DNA of 64,000 nt from Ypsolopha sequella (GCA_934047225.1 OW203992.1:14993501-15057500), one strand, 5' to 3'; numbered from the stretch's first letter, positions 44,091 to 55,139 are shown. Notes: generated by a model not told the origin, from the letters alone. Numbers and translations are program-made.

Positions 44091-45836
44091 GCAAAAAACA
44101 TTATTACAAGGAAATTTTCAGGAAACTATCTGCAAAAGTACTTATATTTTGCTTAATTTCCTGTAATTTCCCTACGATTTGCTAATGAAAATTTAATATA
44201 AAACGAAAAAAACTGAAAAATCGACATGATGTTTCGGATTTTTTTTCGATCGAGCAAAGTATAACGTATCGCGTTTTGAACCGCGAAAAAATCTGCAGAA
44301 AAAATGTATATATTTTTTTTTCAGTCACAAAATATCACAATTTCATGGTTTAAATTGAATCAGAAAAGAGACAAAAGTGGGATAAGCCCTTAAAGGGTAG
44401 AATTATATTTTGTTACGTAGTCTATTTTTCAACTGTTCTCTTTAATAAAAAAAAGTTTCCCCCTTATTTCCGACTTGGTAGATGCTCTTAGGAATTTCAT
44501 AATGAAGTTACCAACATAAATATAATTTAAAGGAGCACAAAGACCAGGGACCGAATAACCTAAAAGTTAAGGTACCATTAAATTACGCAATGACGTCATA
44601 CCTGTATTTTCCGGTTACCTCAATATTTCTGTACCTAAATAATTGCGGTTGGCGAAAAATAAAGATATGTTTTGGTACTGGTACCTAATCCTTATTATCT
44701 TTATTTTCTTTGATGAGGTGCCGACTCCCCACCTCCCGGGCCTCGTTTCCGCCGCACTCAGCACCCTAACCTGCTCCCCCTCGTCACGCAAGGCGCTCGA
44801 TGGTTTTTGGTACCGCAATCGCAACACGGTTAAATAAAGGTATAGGCCCAACCTCTATGAAATGAGGTACCGTTATTTTAAGGTATCATAATGTTTTAAA
44901 CGTATCGTAATTTAATACCTTTACCGTTTTCAACCGCTTTCAGTCTCTGCAAAGAACAACTTGCCTGGCTTTTTTTGAATTATTATATAGTATCTATTTT
45001 GTGGTTATACGGTGCTTATAGTTCGAGGGTGTAATTGATCACTGACACCCCAGTGCAATACTCAACTTTTCATCACTAATCCGAGGAAATAAAAAACAAC
45101 TTACACAAAAAGTACACTTTCCGACAAAGATTTTACTTTCTTTTCAGTCTGCCACTTGATAAAATCGTCATAGGTTCTCAAATATCTCTCGTTTCAAATT
45201 GGAGGTAACAGGTTTTATCTACTCCCTTGCCTGTAGTTTTATCGATTCAGGCGTCAAATCAAAATCGTCATTATCACTTAAATTCATAAATTTTTCGTTC
45301 AAATATATATTTCCAATAACTTTTTAATAAGATTTGCGTGGCGCCAATTTCCTTCTTTATTTTTCTTTTTTCACGCGGTTTTCTTGCTGGCCTGTGCGAT
45401 CGTTTTAAAAGGAAAACCAATTTATTCTGTCACTTTTTGCTGGGGTCTTGCCTCAAATATTAGGTCTCGTCCCAAAAAGCAAAGAAAAGATCCTCGTTCG
45501 ATTTTCAAGTTTATTTTCCTCCCTAGGGTTGTAAATCGCATTTACCTCCCCCATGTCGAGTATAATACAACTTCTTTTCAGAAATGAATAACTTATATAT
45601 ATTTGAAAACGAACACAGATACTCGTTATCTATTCGTAATATTCATAAACTAGGAGATCGATTTGGTAGCCCTAGGCGGCTATTCTGGCATCATTTCGTA
45701 GCCCTAGAAGGCTATTCCGACATAATTTTTCACTTACAATATCAGTCGATCGCCAATGCCATTATCGAATTAAAGTGATGAAATGTTAGGAACGCCTACT
45801 TAAAAAAATTAATAAAATTAAACGAAAAAATTATTA
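44091..45836. other. Long unrecognised stretch
   Basis: No second copy in the window. A GC-richer patch lies at about 44715-44800. Frames of 60-78 codons show no domain. It is, with 14327-16044, one of the longest parts not explained by repeats seen here. Confidence 0.35.
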
Positions 45837-46096
45837 TACAATGTGTAAACGTGTAACCATGTTTGGAGAGCTTATTCAGCCAATGGTATAGAACAACATT
45901 TACTATGGAGTCAACCCTGAAATCTCAAAAAAAATCTGCCGTTCCATACATCTCGGCCAAGCGGCATTGCATTTTTCTATGAAACAGTATTTTTTTTTTA
46001 TCGAGATACAGGGTTTGTTCCATAGTAAAAGTTATTCTATACCATTGACTGAATAAGCTCTTCAAATATGGTTACACCTTTCTGTTACACGTTGTA
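45837..46096. mobile_element. TA-type foldback MITE 'tacaacgtgtaacagaaagg', copy 1
   Basis: The ends 'tacaatgtgtaaacgtgtaa' and 'tctgttacacgttgta' are inverted. The arms continue with 'agcttattcagccaatggta' and 'taccattgactgaataagct'. The core 'cggcattgcatttttctatg' is shared with copies at 50923-51182 and 63605-63823. TA flanks both ends. Confidence 0.8.
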
Positions 46097-46777
46097 TATA
46101 AGTATCCGTAGAAAAACGTTTTTACAATCATCCAAAATCTGGTTCGAATTTTGTCCGCATACATGTGCCAGAATGCGATGGTGATGCGATACCATTAGAT
46201 TTCAAATAGTGTTTTGTGCAACTGTGACATAATGTGAGAATTGGGACACAAGTGCTTATTTCGTGAGTTTCGTTTTAGACTTGCACGAGTGTCCCAATGT
46301 CTTACTATGTCAAGTTGCACACAATACTCTACGACCATCAAAAACATTTTCACGAAAAGTGAGAAAAAGAATACTCGTCAGGTCTCGTCATGATACTGTC
46401 GTAATACCTGTCATGGTGGAATTAGTATAGCCTGAGACCAATCAGAAGCGAGAAGAGAAACTAAGACAGAGTGTTATCGCTTTGTGATTGGTTCTCTAGC
46501 GGTGTTATAACAAATTTGGTCAATCACAGTATAATGTAAAATGATAACGTCGGTCAAACAATGTAAGTCCTTGTAAAACCGCTTTTGATGTTGTAATTAC
46601 CTTATTGCCAGTATGGGAGTACATACAAAATATTTTTTGTGTATTATTTATCGATTTCGAACAGAAAACATAGTTTGTAAACCAAGGTCAATGTTGTAAA
46701 CTGTAAAAAGACTTTGAAATGCAAATCAGTTATATAATATTGCTTTATAATATAGTTTTAAATAAATTAAAACATTT
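46097..46777. other. No recognised features
   Basis: AT-rich, no copies in the window and no usable frame. Confidence 0.4.
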
Positions 46778-46781
46778 TTAA

Positions 46782-47197
46782 GAGGCTATGCGAATTTTAT
46801 TTTTGTCACTGTCACTCCAAGCGAAAACACGCTCAGTGCGAGAGGGGCGGATTCAGGGCGAAAGCGAAAAATGTTAGTTTTATAATTTTTATAAAAAAAC
46901 TAAAATAGCTAGCAAAATTTAAAATATCAAATCTCTAGATATTGTTGAAACACACATAATAAAATATATTTGAGTTCTGTATATGTTTCCTATTCGTCAA
47001 ACGAGGAGAAAAAGTGTGTTTGAAGACCTCATTTCAACAATTATTTCTATCGAGGAAAATTTATCCAAACGTGTTTTCCAATTTCAAAACCCTAGATTAT
47101 ATATTCAAAATGCATATACCAAAAATTCATTTAAATTTTCCGTGTATTTCATGAAATACACAGAAAAGAAACACCCGTATTTTCTTCGCATAACGCC
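46782..47197 (+). mobile_element. TTAA-type MITE, family 1, copy D (best preserved)
   Basis: TTAA at both boundaries (46778-46781, 47198-47201). The ends 'gaggctatgcgaa' and 'ttcgcataacgcc' are inverted. It contains 'tgtcactgtcactccaagcg', 'gtcaaacgaggagaaaaagt' and 'catgaaatacacag'. The 72-codon frame has no transposase motif. Confidence 0.85.
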
Positions 47198-47629
47198 TTA
47201 ATATAAATAAATTAATTCTAGTCCGAGTTTTCACTTTTCCACGTACGTTATGTTCCGCTGAAGTCATTTCAGGGTTTTTTCTATGCACTATGTATCCATT
47301 TAGTAGATTAAAAACGTATAAGCACCAATATCATTCCTCACATTTTGTCGTCTGCATTTGACGATATTTAGTCACGCGACAACATCTCGTTGTATTTTTG
47401 GTGCCCACACAAAATCAGGTGTCGAATGACTGACATTGCAAGTGAAAAATAATACCAGAATCGCTATCCTTACCGAAAGAGCTTCCAGTCAGCGCTATCG
47501 GGTGCTATCGGTACTAAAAATTCAACGTTAGCATCTTCAGCCTAGTTCTGTCCGACGTTATTGGATTTCTTTTTATGTGTCGAGGGCATATTGTAGAATT
47601 GAGCATCATAAAAGTATTTCAACAAAAAG

Positions 47630-47760
47630 TCGAAAATAGGTGCGACGACGAGCGGAGAAAAGCGGAGCGAAGAGAAGTGTGTTAGGTTTACAGGTAAATA
47701 AATTTGGGGAGCCTAGCGAAGCTACGATTTGCCGAGGACATAATATAAAATAATAAATAA
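47630..47760 (+). repeat. Purine-rich 'gagcggagaaaagcggagcg' dispersed repeat
   Basis: 'aggtgcgacgacgagcggag', 'gtgtgttaggtttacaggta' and 'gaagctacgatttgccgagg' run in the same order as the blocks at 33480-33662. Confidence 0.55.
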
Positions 47761-47959
47761 TAATCCTTTTTAAAAACAAGCTTTTATTTCAGATAAAACA
47801 TAAAAGAAGTTGAAGCTGAAACTAATCAAATTATATACTCGTAATTGGAAAGCAAATACATACTTCGACAAGTAGGTAGTAAATAATTAATCACTGCCCA
47901 ATGAAATTAATTTGTACGGACTTTTTTTAACATTTCACGCGACTAGCTTTTTAAAAACA

Positions 47960-48170
47960 AAAATCACCATCTTGGGGCGTTCGCTCATCCGCCATTTTGG
48001 ATTTAGAATGACGTCACTTAGCTTATCGTATATTCCTCGTCAAATCATATTTTTTTATACACGTGTCAATGGAGGTTAGTATGGAAATAATAAATCGTCA
48101 TCTTGTCGCGTCCGCTATATTAGATTTGGAATGACGTCACTAACTCGTAGCTTATCGTGCATTGTCACCA
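47960..48170 (+). repeat. Diverged tandem duplication, period about 130 bp
   Basis: 'aaatcaccatcttggggcgt' (47961) and 'aaatcgtcatcttgtcgcgt' (48092) begin two units, each continuing to 'gaatgacgtcact' and 'agcttatcgt'. Function unknown. Confidence 0.65.
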
Positions 48171-48235
48171 AAACCAAACCAGCTCATTCGGTCGGGGGTT
48201 TAAAATTCAGTCGTCATAATTTTCATAAATGACAC

Positions 48236-48432
48236 AATGGACAATCCTGATTTTGTAGGTTCTTTGATCATATTAAGTCCCTTAAAATCCATAAAAAAAG
48301 TTTGGTCCTTGGGTTGGGAACTCGAAATTTTTTTGTGCAAACTTTACACAATAGCTAGTTTATATTTTTTTTTCACTTACCGAGTCTCCATTACGAATTT
48401 GGCTGTATTAATCAAAGTCACCTTATGCCTAC
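48236..48432. repeat. Half copy of the 'gagtctccagtatgaatttg' foldback group
   Basis: 'cttaccgagtctccattacg' then 'aatttggctg' and 'atcaaagtcaccttatg' match the right side of the group at 24850 and 61191. The left arm is not recognisable. Confidence 0.4.
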
Positions 48433-48889
48433 CTTTAGGTTCTAAAACAAGCTGCAAAATTTTACGACCAAAGGAATAATTATCAGGCTTCAGACAAAAG
48501 AAGCCTTCGTTCATTGATTATATACCTCTCCCTGACAGTCTTTGTAACGTTGTACATGTAAAGTTGTACATGATGTAATTTCACACGAAAGTCAAATAAA
48601 AATCTAGCTATTCTTCGTAGTCGTTTAGAGTATGAAAGCGATTTTAGTCGATACTTCAATTGATAACGACACAGTGCAACGAAAAGCTTTTTCGTTTTAT
48701 CGTACTATAATATATGATGATACGAGCATCAACAGATATCGAAGAGTGATAAGGATCGAGTATGAAGTGCAACAAGTGGCCACTCAGTTCAATACACTGG
48801 AAATTTTTAGTGCTAATAGAGTTCAGTTGTTTGGACAGATAAAAGGCTGTGGCACAGAGCACTGAGCCATTAGACATCTTATCAACCAC

Positions 48890-49343
48890 TAGGGTTGGCA
48901 GATGTCCGGTTTTGGACCGGACAGTACGGTTTTTTGAACTGTGAACTGTTTTGTGACAACAGAATTTCCGTTTTTTTGAAAATACGCGATATATAACCTC
49001 AGTCACGAGATGGTACAATATGTATGCAATGTTCCCGTCTCCAATGCCATCGTAGAAAGAGTTTTTAGCGTAATGGACTGATGAAAGAAGTTGTGAATAC
49101 AGTAAAAAGCGAATTATGTGTTTTCAGTTGCACTGAATTTAAAGAAACAATTTCAGGCAATAAAAGTTTATTAAAAGAAGTAGTATCTAGTGCCAAATAT
49201 GTAAAATTGTGTTCACAGACAGTAGTTTCCGGTAATTTTCTCAGTTTGATGTGGCCAAAACCTTTCGACAAATTGTACCAAAAAAATCATATCCTCTGAT
49301 AAAAAATGTTCGGTTTTTTTATCTGGACCATCTGGCAACCCTA
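48890..49343 (+). mobile_element. hAT transposon remnant with perfect 8-bp target duplication and transposase C-terminus
   Basis: The ends 'tagggttggcagatg' and 'catctggcaacccta' are inverted. TCAACCAC is duplicated exactly at 48882-48889 and 49344-49351. Inside, around 49026-49079, the frame CNVPVSNAIVERVFSVMD matches the conserved dimerisation motif of hAT transposases. It runs into stops, then continues as VVNTVKSELCVFSCTEF and SLLKEVVSSAKYVKL. Most of the transposase (DNA-binding finger and catalytic D-D-E parts) is deleted. A related 3' end is at 8980-9100. Confidence 0.9.
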
Positions 49344-49351
49344 TCAACCAC

Positions 49352-49802
49352 GGACAAGCGAGAATTTTTCCGCCACTGCCGGGGTGTTGTGGGGTAATTA
49401 AATAGAGAGGGAATAGAATGGAATGACATTAAATGTCAAATTTTGTATAGTAGTGAAATTGCACTGATGTGTTGGCGAAAAAGGTAAGCCCTCCTTACGG
49501 CGTCTAATGGCTTAGTGGTCTGTGGCCTGTACTTTCCCAAATCCTGTCGTAAAACCCAATGTTGATTTAAAGATTTCTTCAGTTAATTCGACTAAAGATT
49601 TTGAAACAGTTCAAGAGTACTGGAACTGGTTAGGACTTTATCTGAGGAAGCCGGATTAAATTGAAATGACTTATCTTGAAATTTATTAAGGAGTTCGCTT
49701 CACACAAAGAAACTTCTTAGAGCCTATTAAAAACTAAATTCCTGGATAAATTCGAGACTTAAAGATTTACCCGTTGACTTAGTAGTACTTTGGCCCAATG
49801 TT
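49352..49802. other. No recognised features
   Basis: Between the hAT remnant and the next dispersed repeat. No copy or frame of note. Confidence 0.4.
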
Positions 49803-50020
49803 TTGTTTAAGAGGATGGCATACCCTAGCAACTTTTTTTATTACCCGTCCAACACAATAAGTCTAATGGCAAAGACCTTACTTGCTTTTCATAGAGGCGA
49901 TTATTATGTTGGCCCTTTGGCCTCTTTTTATTGGACGCGTAATGCTAGTGACAAACAACAAATTGTTGTATTTTTAGCTAATACTGAAATATTTTGTAGG
50001 GAAAAAAATATTGGATTTAG
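49803..50020 (+). repeat. Dispersed repeat shared with 35523-35645
   Basis: 'agaggatggcataccctagc', 'aactttttttattacccgtc' and 'catagaggcgattattatgt' match. This copy extends further 3' ('aatactgaaatattttgtag'). The 73-codon frame is incidental. Confidence 0.7.
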
Positions 50021-50120
50021 GTAACATCCCTTCATATTTCTATTACCTATTTTATAAAAAAAAAACAAGTTGATCTCTTAACCGCGTCTTTGAAAAGAAC
50101 GTTTGAAAACCAAAAAAAAA

Positions 50121-50428
50121 AGAGGATGGAAAACATTTTTTTTTTATAAAAGTATAAATCTTAAAACATTGTTTATAGGTGGAATCCCTAGATAGAAGAG
50201 CGATAAATCAAATATATTTTTCTCAATATGAGGAGAGACCTAGTTTCTTCCAATGAACCCTTGAAAACCTGCTAAGAGGGTGGAAAACATTTTTTTTTGA
50301 CAAAATTATAAATCTTAAAACATTGTTTATAGATGGAATCCCTAGATAGAAGAGCGATAAATCAAATATATTTTCCTCAATGTGAGGAGAGACCTAGTTT
50401 CTTCCAATGAACCCTTGAAAACCTGGTG
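50121..50428 (+). repeat. Two-unit tandem duplication, period 154 bp
   Basis: The units start at 50121 ('agaggatggaaaacattttt') and 50275 ('agagggtggaaaacattttt'). Both end 'aatgaacccttgaaaacctg'. They differ at only a few positions by eye, so the duplication is fairly recent. Confidence 0.85.
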
Positions 50429-50510
50429 TTGTTGATGTACTAGCGTCAGGTGTCCCGTTAATTGAACAAACTAGATGCTTTTAGCAGGCGCAGTCTTGTT
50501 GTGCTACCTA

Positions 50511-50776
50511 TACAAGGTGACTTTTTGATCATCGTCCAAATTCATACTGGTGGCTTGATAAGTCATCAGTATCTTGGATCAGTAACAATTTTTGTGAAAT
50601 TTGTAAAATGAAATTTCGGAATTCCATAGAAATTCAGTTCCAGTCTTGAGCGAATCACTATGGGGAGTCGAAATTTCATTTTACGATTTTCACAAAAAAT
50701 TTTAATGATCCATGATACTGATCACTTACCAAGCCACCAGTATGAATTTGGACGATGATCAAAAAGTCACTTTGTA
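50511..50776. mobile_element. TA-type foldback MITE 'tacaaggtgactttttgatc', copy B
   Basis: The outer arms 'tacaaggtgactttttgatc' then 'atcgtccaaattcatactgg' mirror 'ccagtatgaatttggacgat' then 'gatcaaaaagtcactttgta'. TA flanks both sides. Closest to copy C at 59219-59476. Confidence 0.85.
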
Positions 50777-50922
50777 TATTTTTATTTATGTCATACTTGT
50801 GTGGATCTGACATTCATTCGACTAATGCCGCCCCCCAAGTGGGCCGAAATATATACATGTGATGATTACCGAAAATATTTTGTTTTATTCATATTTTAGT
50901 ACTTATATCTCTTAAGCATCTA

Positions 50923-51182
50923 TACAACGTGTAACAGAAAGGTGTAACCATATTCGAAGAGCTTATTCAGTCAATGGTACAGAACAACTTTTACTATGGA
51001 ACAAAACCTGTATCTCGAAAAAATTTTTTTACTGTTTCATAGAAAAATGCAATGTCGCTGAAATGTATGGAAGGGCAGAATTTTTTTTAGATTTCAGGGT
51101 TGGCTCCATACTAAAAGTTGCTCTATACCATTGACTGAATAAGCCCTTCAAATATGGTTACACCTTTCTGTTACACGTTGTA
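50923..51182. mobile_element. TA-type foldback MITE 'tacaacgtgtaacagaaagg', copy 2
   Basis: The ends 'tacaacgtgtaacagaaagg' and 'cctttctgttacacgttgta' are perfect inverses, and the arms continue about 70 bp. TA flanks both ends. Its central segment is reversed relative to copy 1 ('gaaaaatgcaatg'). Confidence 0.85.
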
Positions 51183-51404
51183 TAAATGTCAATTGTAGCA
51201 ACATATTTATTTCATGTTTAGTCACATTACATTTAATGTATTGTATCAATTTAATGCATTCAGTTTAGTATCAAACATTAGTATAAGATCATATTATTTA
51301 AATAATTAAGTATACAAAAAAAAAAAATGAAGATATTATAATAACAAATATTGTATAAACATTGAAGAATCACATGGATAAATTATAATAACTCAAACAT
51401 TTAA

Positions 51405-51772
51405 AGAGACCGGCGGAGCAATCCTTGTTCATACAAACGAAATACCAAAACCATTTGTAAATCATAGATATTCTTAAGGTAGTGTCTGTATTTATTCCGA
51501 TTGCATTACAGAATATGTAGGTTGCCAAATATATATTATATAAGAACACTGATTCAAACATGAAATATGAGAAAAAAAAGCTTTCTATGAAAATTTTAAA
51601 TTGTTTATTATGTCGTGTTTAAATCATTGTCCTTTCAAAATATATATTTGGAAACCTAGATATTCTATAATGCAATAGAGATAAATACATATTACCTAAA
51701 GTATATCTATGATTTACAAATGGTTTTGGTATTTCGTTTGTATAAACTAGGATTGCTCCGCCGCCGGCCTCT
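51405..51772. mobile_element. Foldback element with 'agaggccggcgg' ends
   Basis: The left arm 'agagaccggcggagcaatcc' and right arm 'ggattgctccgccgccggcc' then 'tct' are inverted. The symmetry continues through 'acaaacgaaataccaaaacc' and 'atttgtaaatcatagatat'. Single copy in the window. Confidence 0.75.
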
Positions 51773-52225
51773 TATAAAACGTGAATGATTTTATTTTATT
51801 TATTTGGTTAGCATTTCTAAATACGTAGCTTACTCGTAGAAGCCATTTGGCAGCCTTAACTCGGATCGAAAGGCATTAATATGAATCAGTAGGTAATTGC
51901 TACACTGGTGAGAACCTTTAATTTCACAGTGGATGGTTTATTCAGGGTTGTAGCCTTTTTACCGATTTCAAAAAAGAAAGTTACGCAATAATAATGCGGA
52001 TATGTAATATTGTCACGTGCAAACAAACCCACAAATCATTAAAGTTTATATTTTCACGCATATTTCCCAAAACACTGATTCTTTGATTAAACTTGACGGT
52101 GGAATATTCATCTAAATTAGTATAATACTTAATTTCGAAATTATAAACCATAGTTTTCGTTATTATGTCAACAAATGTGTGTTTAGAAAAGAAAGCAGTC
52201 GACCAATAAAAAAATACTTATTTTT
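51773..52225. other. No recognised features
   Basis: AT-rich, with no copy or frame of note. Confidence 0.4.
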
Positions 52226-52229
52226 TTAA

Positions 52230-52614
52230 GGCGCTACGGGAAAAAGTCGATATTTTTAGAACTTGCATATCTACCTCAGTAAAGAATGTATTATTTTGAT
52301 AAAATAGTATATTATTTTTGGAATCTTTTTTGAATTTGTTAAACAGAAACGCGATTTAAGAAATTCGGCTCGATAAAAATATTTATTTGAAATAAGGTCT
52401 TTTTCGACACCAATCTCCTGGTTTGACATTTTGAAACGACATATGGATTGCAATTAAATGGATTTTAACAATATCTAACGAAATTGTTATAGTAACTTTA
52501 GTACATTTTATATTAAACTGATTTTTTGCTACTTTTCCTCGAATCCGTCCCTCTCGCACTAAGGTTTTTTTCATATATGGAGTAACAGGGACACTAAAAC
52601 TTTTGCATATCGCC
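52230..52614 (-). mobile_element. TTAA-type MITE, family 2, copy F (complete)
   Basis: TTAA at both boundaries (52226-52229, 52615-52618). The ends 'ggcgctacggg' and 'catatcgcc' are inverted. It contains 'ggtctttttcgacaccaatc' uninterrupted, giving the empty site for the insertion at 35225. It shares 'cctcgaatccgtccctctcg' with copies E and G. Confidence 0.8.
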
Positions 52615-52618
52615 TTAA

Positions 52619-53604
52619 GTATCTTCTACAAAACGCAAAAATTAAGGATACGATACGATAAAACGTTTGTGTGCCCATACATTTACAACGTAATGCATAA
52701 AATAACAAAACTACGCCGGAAAAGCGTAACTGACACTAAACTATGTTCGCGAAATGCCATAAATCACATTTTCACACCACCTGCTCGACAATGTCCAAAT
52801 ACATATCATGCAACCTCAACGTAAAGTAACGCATTATATCTCAAGGGATATAAACTTATATGAAAATCCCTAGGGATTAAAGTGATTTCAATTTGGAACG
52901 TCAAATTCGTGTGGAAACTTGTGGAAAACAAATCCCCATATGGGATTGTAAAGAGGTTTGTTCGAAAATCGAACTGGCCACCATAAGCAGAATTCAACAA
53001 AAAGAAAAAAAGCGTTTACAAAGAAGGAATGTGAAACAAAAGACGGTGTTTGGTGCTGTGATTGTCAGTGAATTTTATTGAACTATTATATTATTAATGT
53101 TGATAAAATAGGTCGAGCTTTTTATTGTCTCGCAGCAGTTGTGAAAAGTAGAGTATGCTCCTCTGGAATAAAGCCTGTCTTTGTCTTGGGCAGCTTGAAC
53201 CCCTCGCTTTACTCAGGACTCTATAATTATAACTCCTGAGCAGTCCCTCGTTACGCTCAGGGTTCAATATGCCGCCCGTGACGTAAGACACTGCTTTATT
53301 CCTTTAGTGCATAATATTATTTCATATCTTTAAATCAAAAATAAGAAGAACCATGTTAAATAGCAGCGTTTAGTAGTTTTAGGCACTACAATAAAAATAA
53401 TACAATAATACAAATATAAGTAAATAAACATTAAGCCCTTCAAAAATAATACTTTCCCCTAAAACAGTAATGCTCGCATTATATTTATAATCAATCAACA
53501 AAACGATGCCTCTTAATTTGGGTGAAGGGGAGAGAGGGGGCAGTAAAAGGGATCCTTCGATACTCCTCCCCCCGACCGGAAGTACGTAACTTTTCTTTTG
53601 ACAA
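52619..53604. other. Unrecognised stretch
   Basis: 53100-53305 ('gagcagtccctcgttacgct', 'cagggttcaatatgccgccc') has the texture of a dispersed insect repeat, but no second copy is present. Frames of 60-77 codons show no domain. Confidence 0.35.
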
Positions 53605-53690
53605 GGGACCAAAATAATTAAAACCCTGTTCTTACCAAAATTAGATTGGTTAGAGTAAGATTAGAGGTCTAATTATTTTGGCCCTGGTAA
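53605..53690. repeat. Hairpin of about 85 bp
   Basis: 'gggaccaaaataattaaaac' on the left pairs with 'taattattttggccct' on the right, and the inner parts ('gttcttacc', 'agagtaagatt') pair partly. It ends at the start of a LINE fragment. Confidence 0.5.
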
Positions 53691-53792
53691 AAAGTATACT
53701 TCTCTACAGCAGCGAAGCTTGGACTGTGAAGGAGGATTTCAAAAAATGTATTCGAAATGTCCGTGGGGTGAACAGACGCATACTAAGAATTT
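53691..53792 (+). pseudogene. LINE polymerase fragment
   Basis: The frame reads SILLYSSEAWTVKEDFKKCI, then RNVRGVNRRILRI. It matches the 'LLYGSETWTL...RRMLRI' segment near the C-terminus of RTE-like LINE polymerases. About 34 codons remain, followed directly by a dispersed repeat. Confidence 0.65.
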
Positions 53793-54082
53793 AGTTGGAA
53801 CCTTTGATTATTTACAATCAACTTTTTATGATCTACAATTTGATACCCAAATTGTATTTTTAGAATAATATTTTTTATTTTTCTCACTTTTGTTTTGGAA
53901 ATATTTTGAATAATTTCAAATTTTTCATTTTTTAATGCAGTTTTTGTGCTAAATTTCATGTCCTTATCTTTAACGCTGCTAAAGTTATGAGACTGTGGCA
54001 TACGGACGGACGGACGGACGGACAACGGACTCTCACCATAAAGGTTCCTTTTGTACCTTTTAGGTACTACGGAACCGTAAAA
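53793..54082 (+). repeat. 'accggccaagtgcgagtc' dispersed repeat, 5'-truncated copy
   Basis: It contains 'tacaatttgatacccaaatt', 'gtcctta'-'tctttaacgctgctaaagtt', a (GGAC)n run and the end 'aggtactacggaaccgtaaa'. The 'ggccaagtgcgag' head is missing. Confidence 0.75.
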
Positions 54083-54116
54083 ACACGAAGTTTATGTATA
54101 ACGGTCGCTCCAGAAT

Positions 54117-54246
54117 GTTTACTCCGTATAACTAGCAAAAACAGGCGCACGCACACATAGACGCGTACGTACGACGATCTCTGAGATACTCGGGTGAATG
54201 CCAATACGAAATTCTGCCGAGATCATCATACGTACGCGTCTATGCG
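54117..54246. repeat. 83-bp palindrome, copy 2, with shared flank
   Basis: Reversed relative to 43681-43806. The palindrome itself (54159-54241, 'agacgcgtacgtacgacgat' to 'atcatacgtacgcgtct') is flanked by TA on both sides. The left flank 'aacaggcgcacgcacacata' is shared with the GC-rich foldback element. Confidence 0.7.
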
Positions 54247-54249
54247 TTT

Positions 54250-54480
54250 TCATGTAATATAAAATAAGGAGCCGAGCGAAGCGGAGCGGAGCGAGGCGAC
54301 GTCCCAAGTTTTGTAACTTAAAATTAAATTGTCACTAAAATATAAGTAAAAAAAGCAAGTAGGATCGCATTTATTACTTTAGCCAATTCCAACTAGGTAT
54401 TATGAATAATCTCTAGATAAAGTAATCGCTTCGCTCGTCGTCGCACCTATTTTTTGACTTCTCGTGAAATATTTTCGATT
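54250..54480 (+). repeat. Purine-rich 'gagcgaagcggagcggagcg' repeat fragment
   Basis: 'ggagccgagcgaagcggagc' resembles 55468-55495. A reversed piece, 'cttcgctcgtcgtcgcacct' then 'attttttgact', matches the complement of 47625-47650. It appears to be two fragments of the same family in opposite directions. Confidence 0.45.
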
Positions 54481-54714
54481 TAATACTTTAAATTCGCCCA
54501 CTCAGTATTTTTAGTCGTCCGCTTTGGTATTTATTCCGGACACTTGAAGTCACTATATTACTTTATCCACGTCTTACTAGATATTATGTATAATAGCAAG
54601 ATTATTTGGTTAATTCTGCTCCAATAATCACTTTGTCTAAATTAGGTAGACATTATATATAATGGCTGGAGAGAATAAATAATATCTAGATTAATTACTT
54701 TGGCTGTAACATAT

Positions 54715-55110
54715 ATAAGGTCTTTTAATTTAAATGGAAAGTAATTTAGGAGGTGATTCAGTATTGTTAATTAATACATCACATTCCACTGCAAAGTATT
54801 TTTTTTGCGCGAACTTTTTCTTCTCTTGTACATACAAACTGAGTCAGCTGATCGGACCACTTCGTACTGAGAAGTGAAAAAAAAGTCAAATTTACTCCAA
54901 TAAATATAATAAAAAATTGAATTTTTAAGAGTTAAACCTGTGAATAAAGGGTATCAGTGGATAAATCCAGCTTTAATTGCAAATACTGCTCCTATAGATA
55001 GGACATAATGGAAATGAGCGCAAAAAAAAGTGCTTTGCAGTGGAATGTGATGTATTAACGATACTGAATCACCTCCTAAATTACTTTCCATTTAAATTGA
55101 AAGACCTTAT
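54715..55110. mobile_element. Palindromic MITE, copy 2 (longer centre)
   Basis: The ends 'ataaggtcttttaatttaaa' and 'tttaaattgaaagaccttat' and the inner arms match 9587-9834. The centre ('gtcagctgatcggaccactt') is reversed relative to copy 1, and about 130 bp of extra sequence ('aataaagggtatcagtggat') lies between it and the right arm. Confidence 0.8.
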
Positions 55111-55139
55111 GTAATGCGCGGGACTACGAAGCTTAACAC

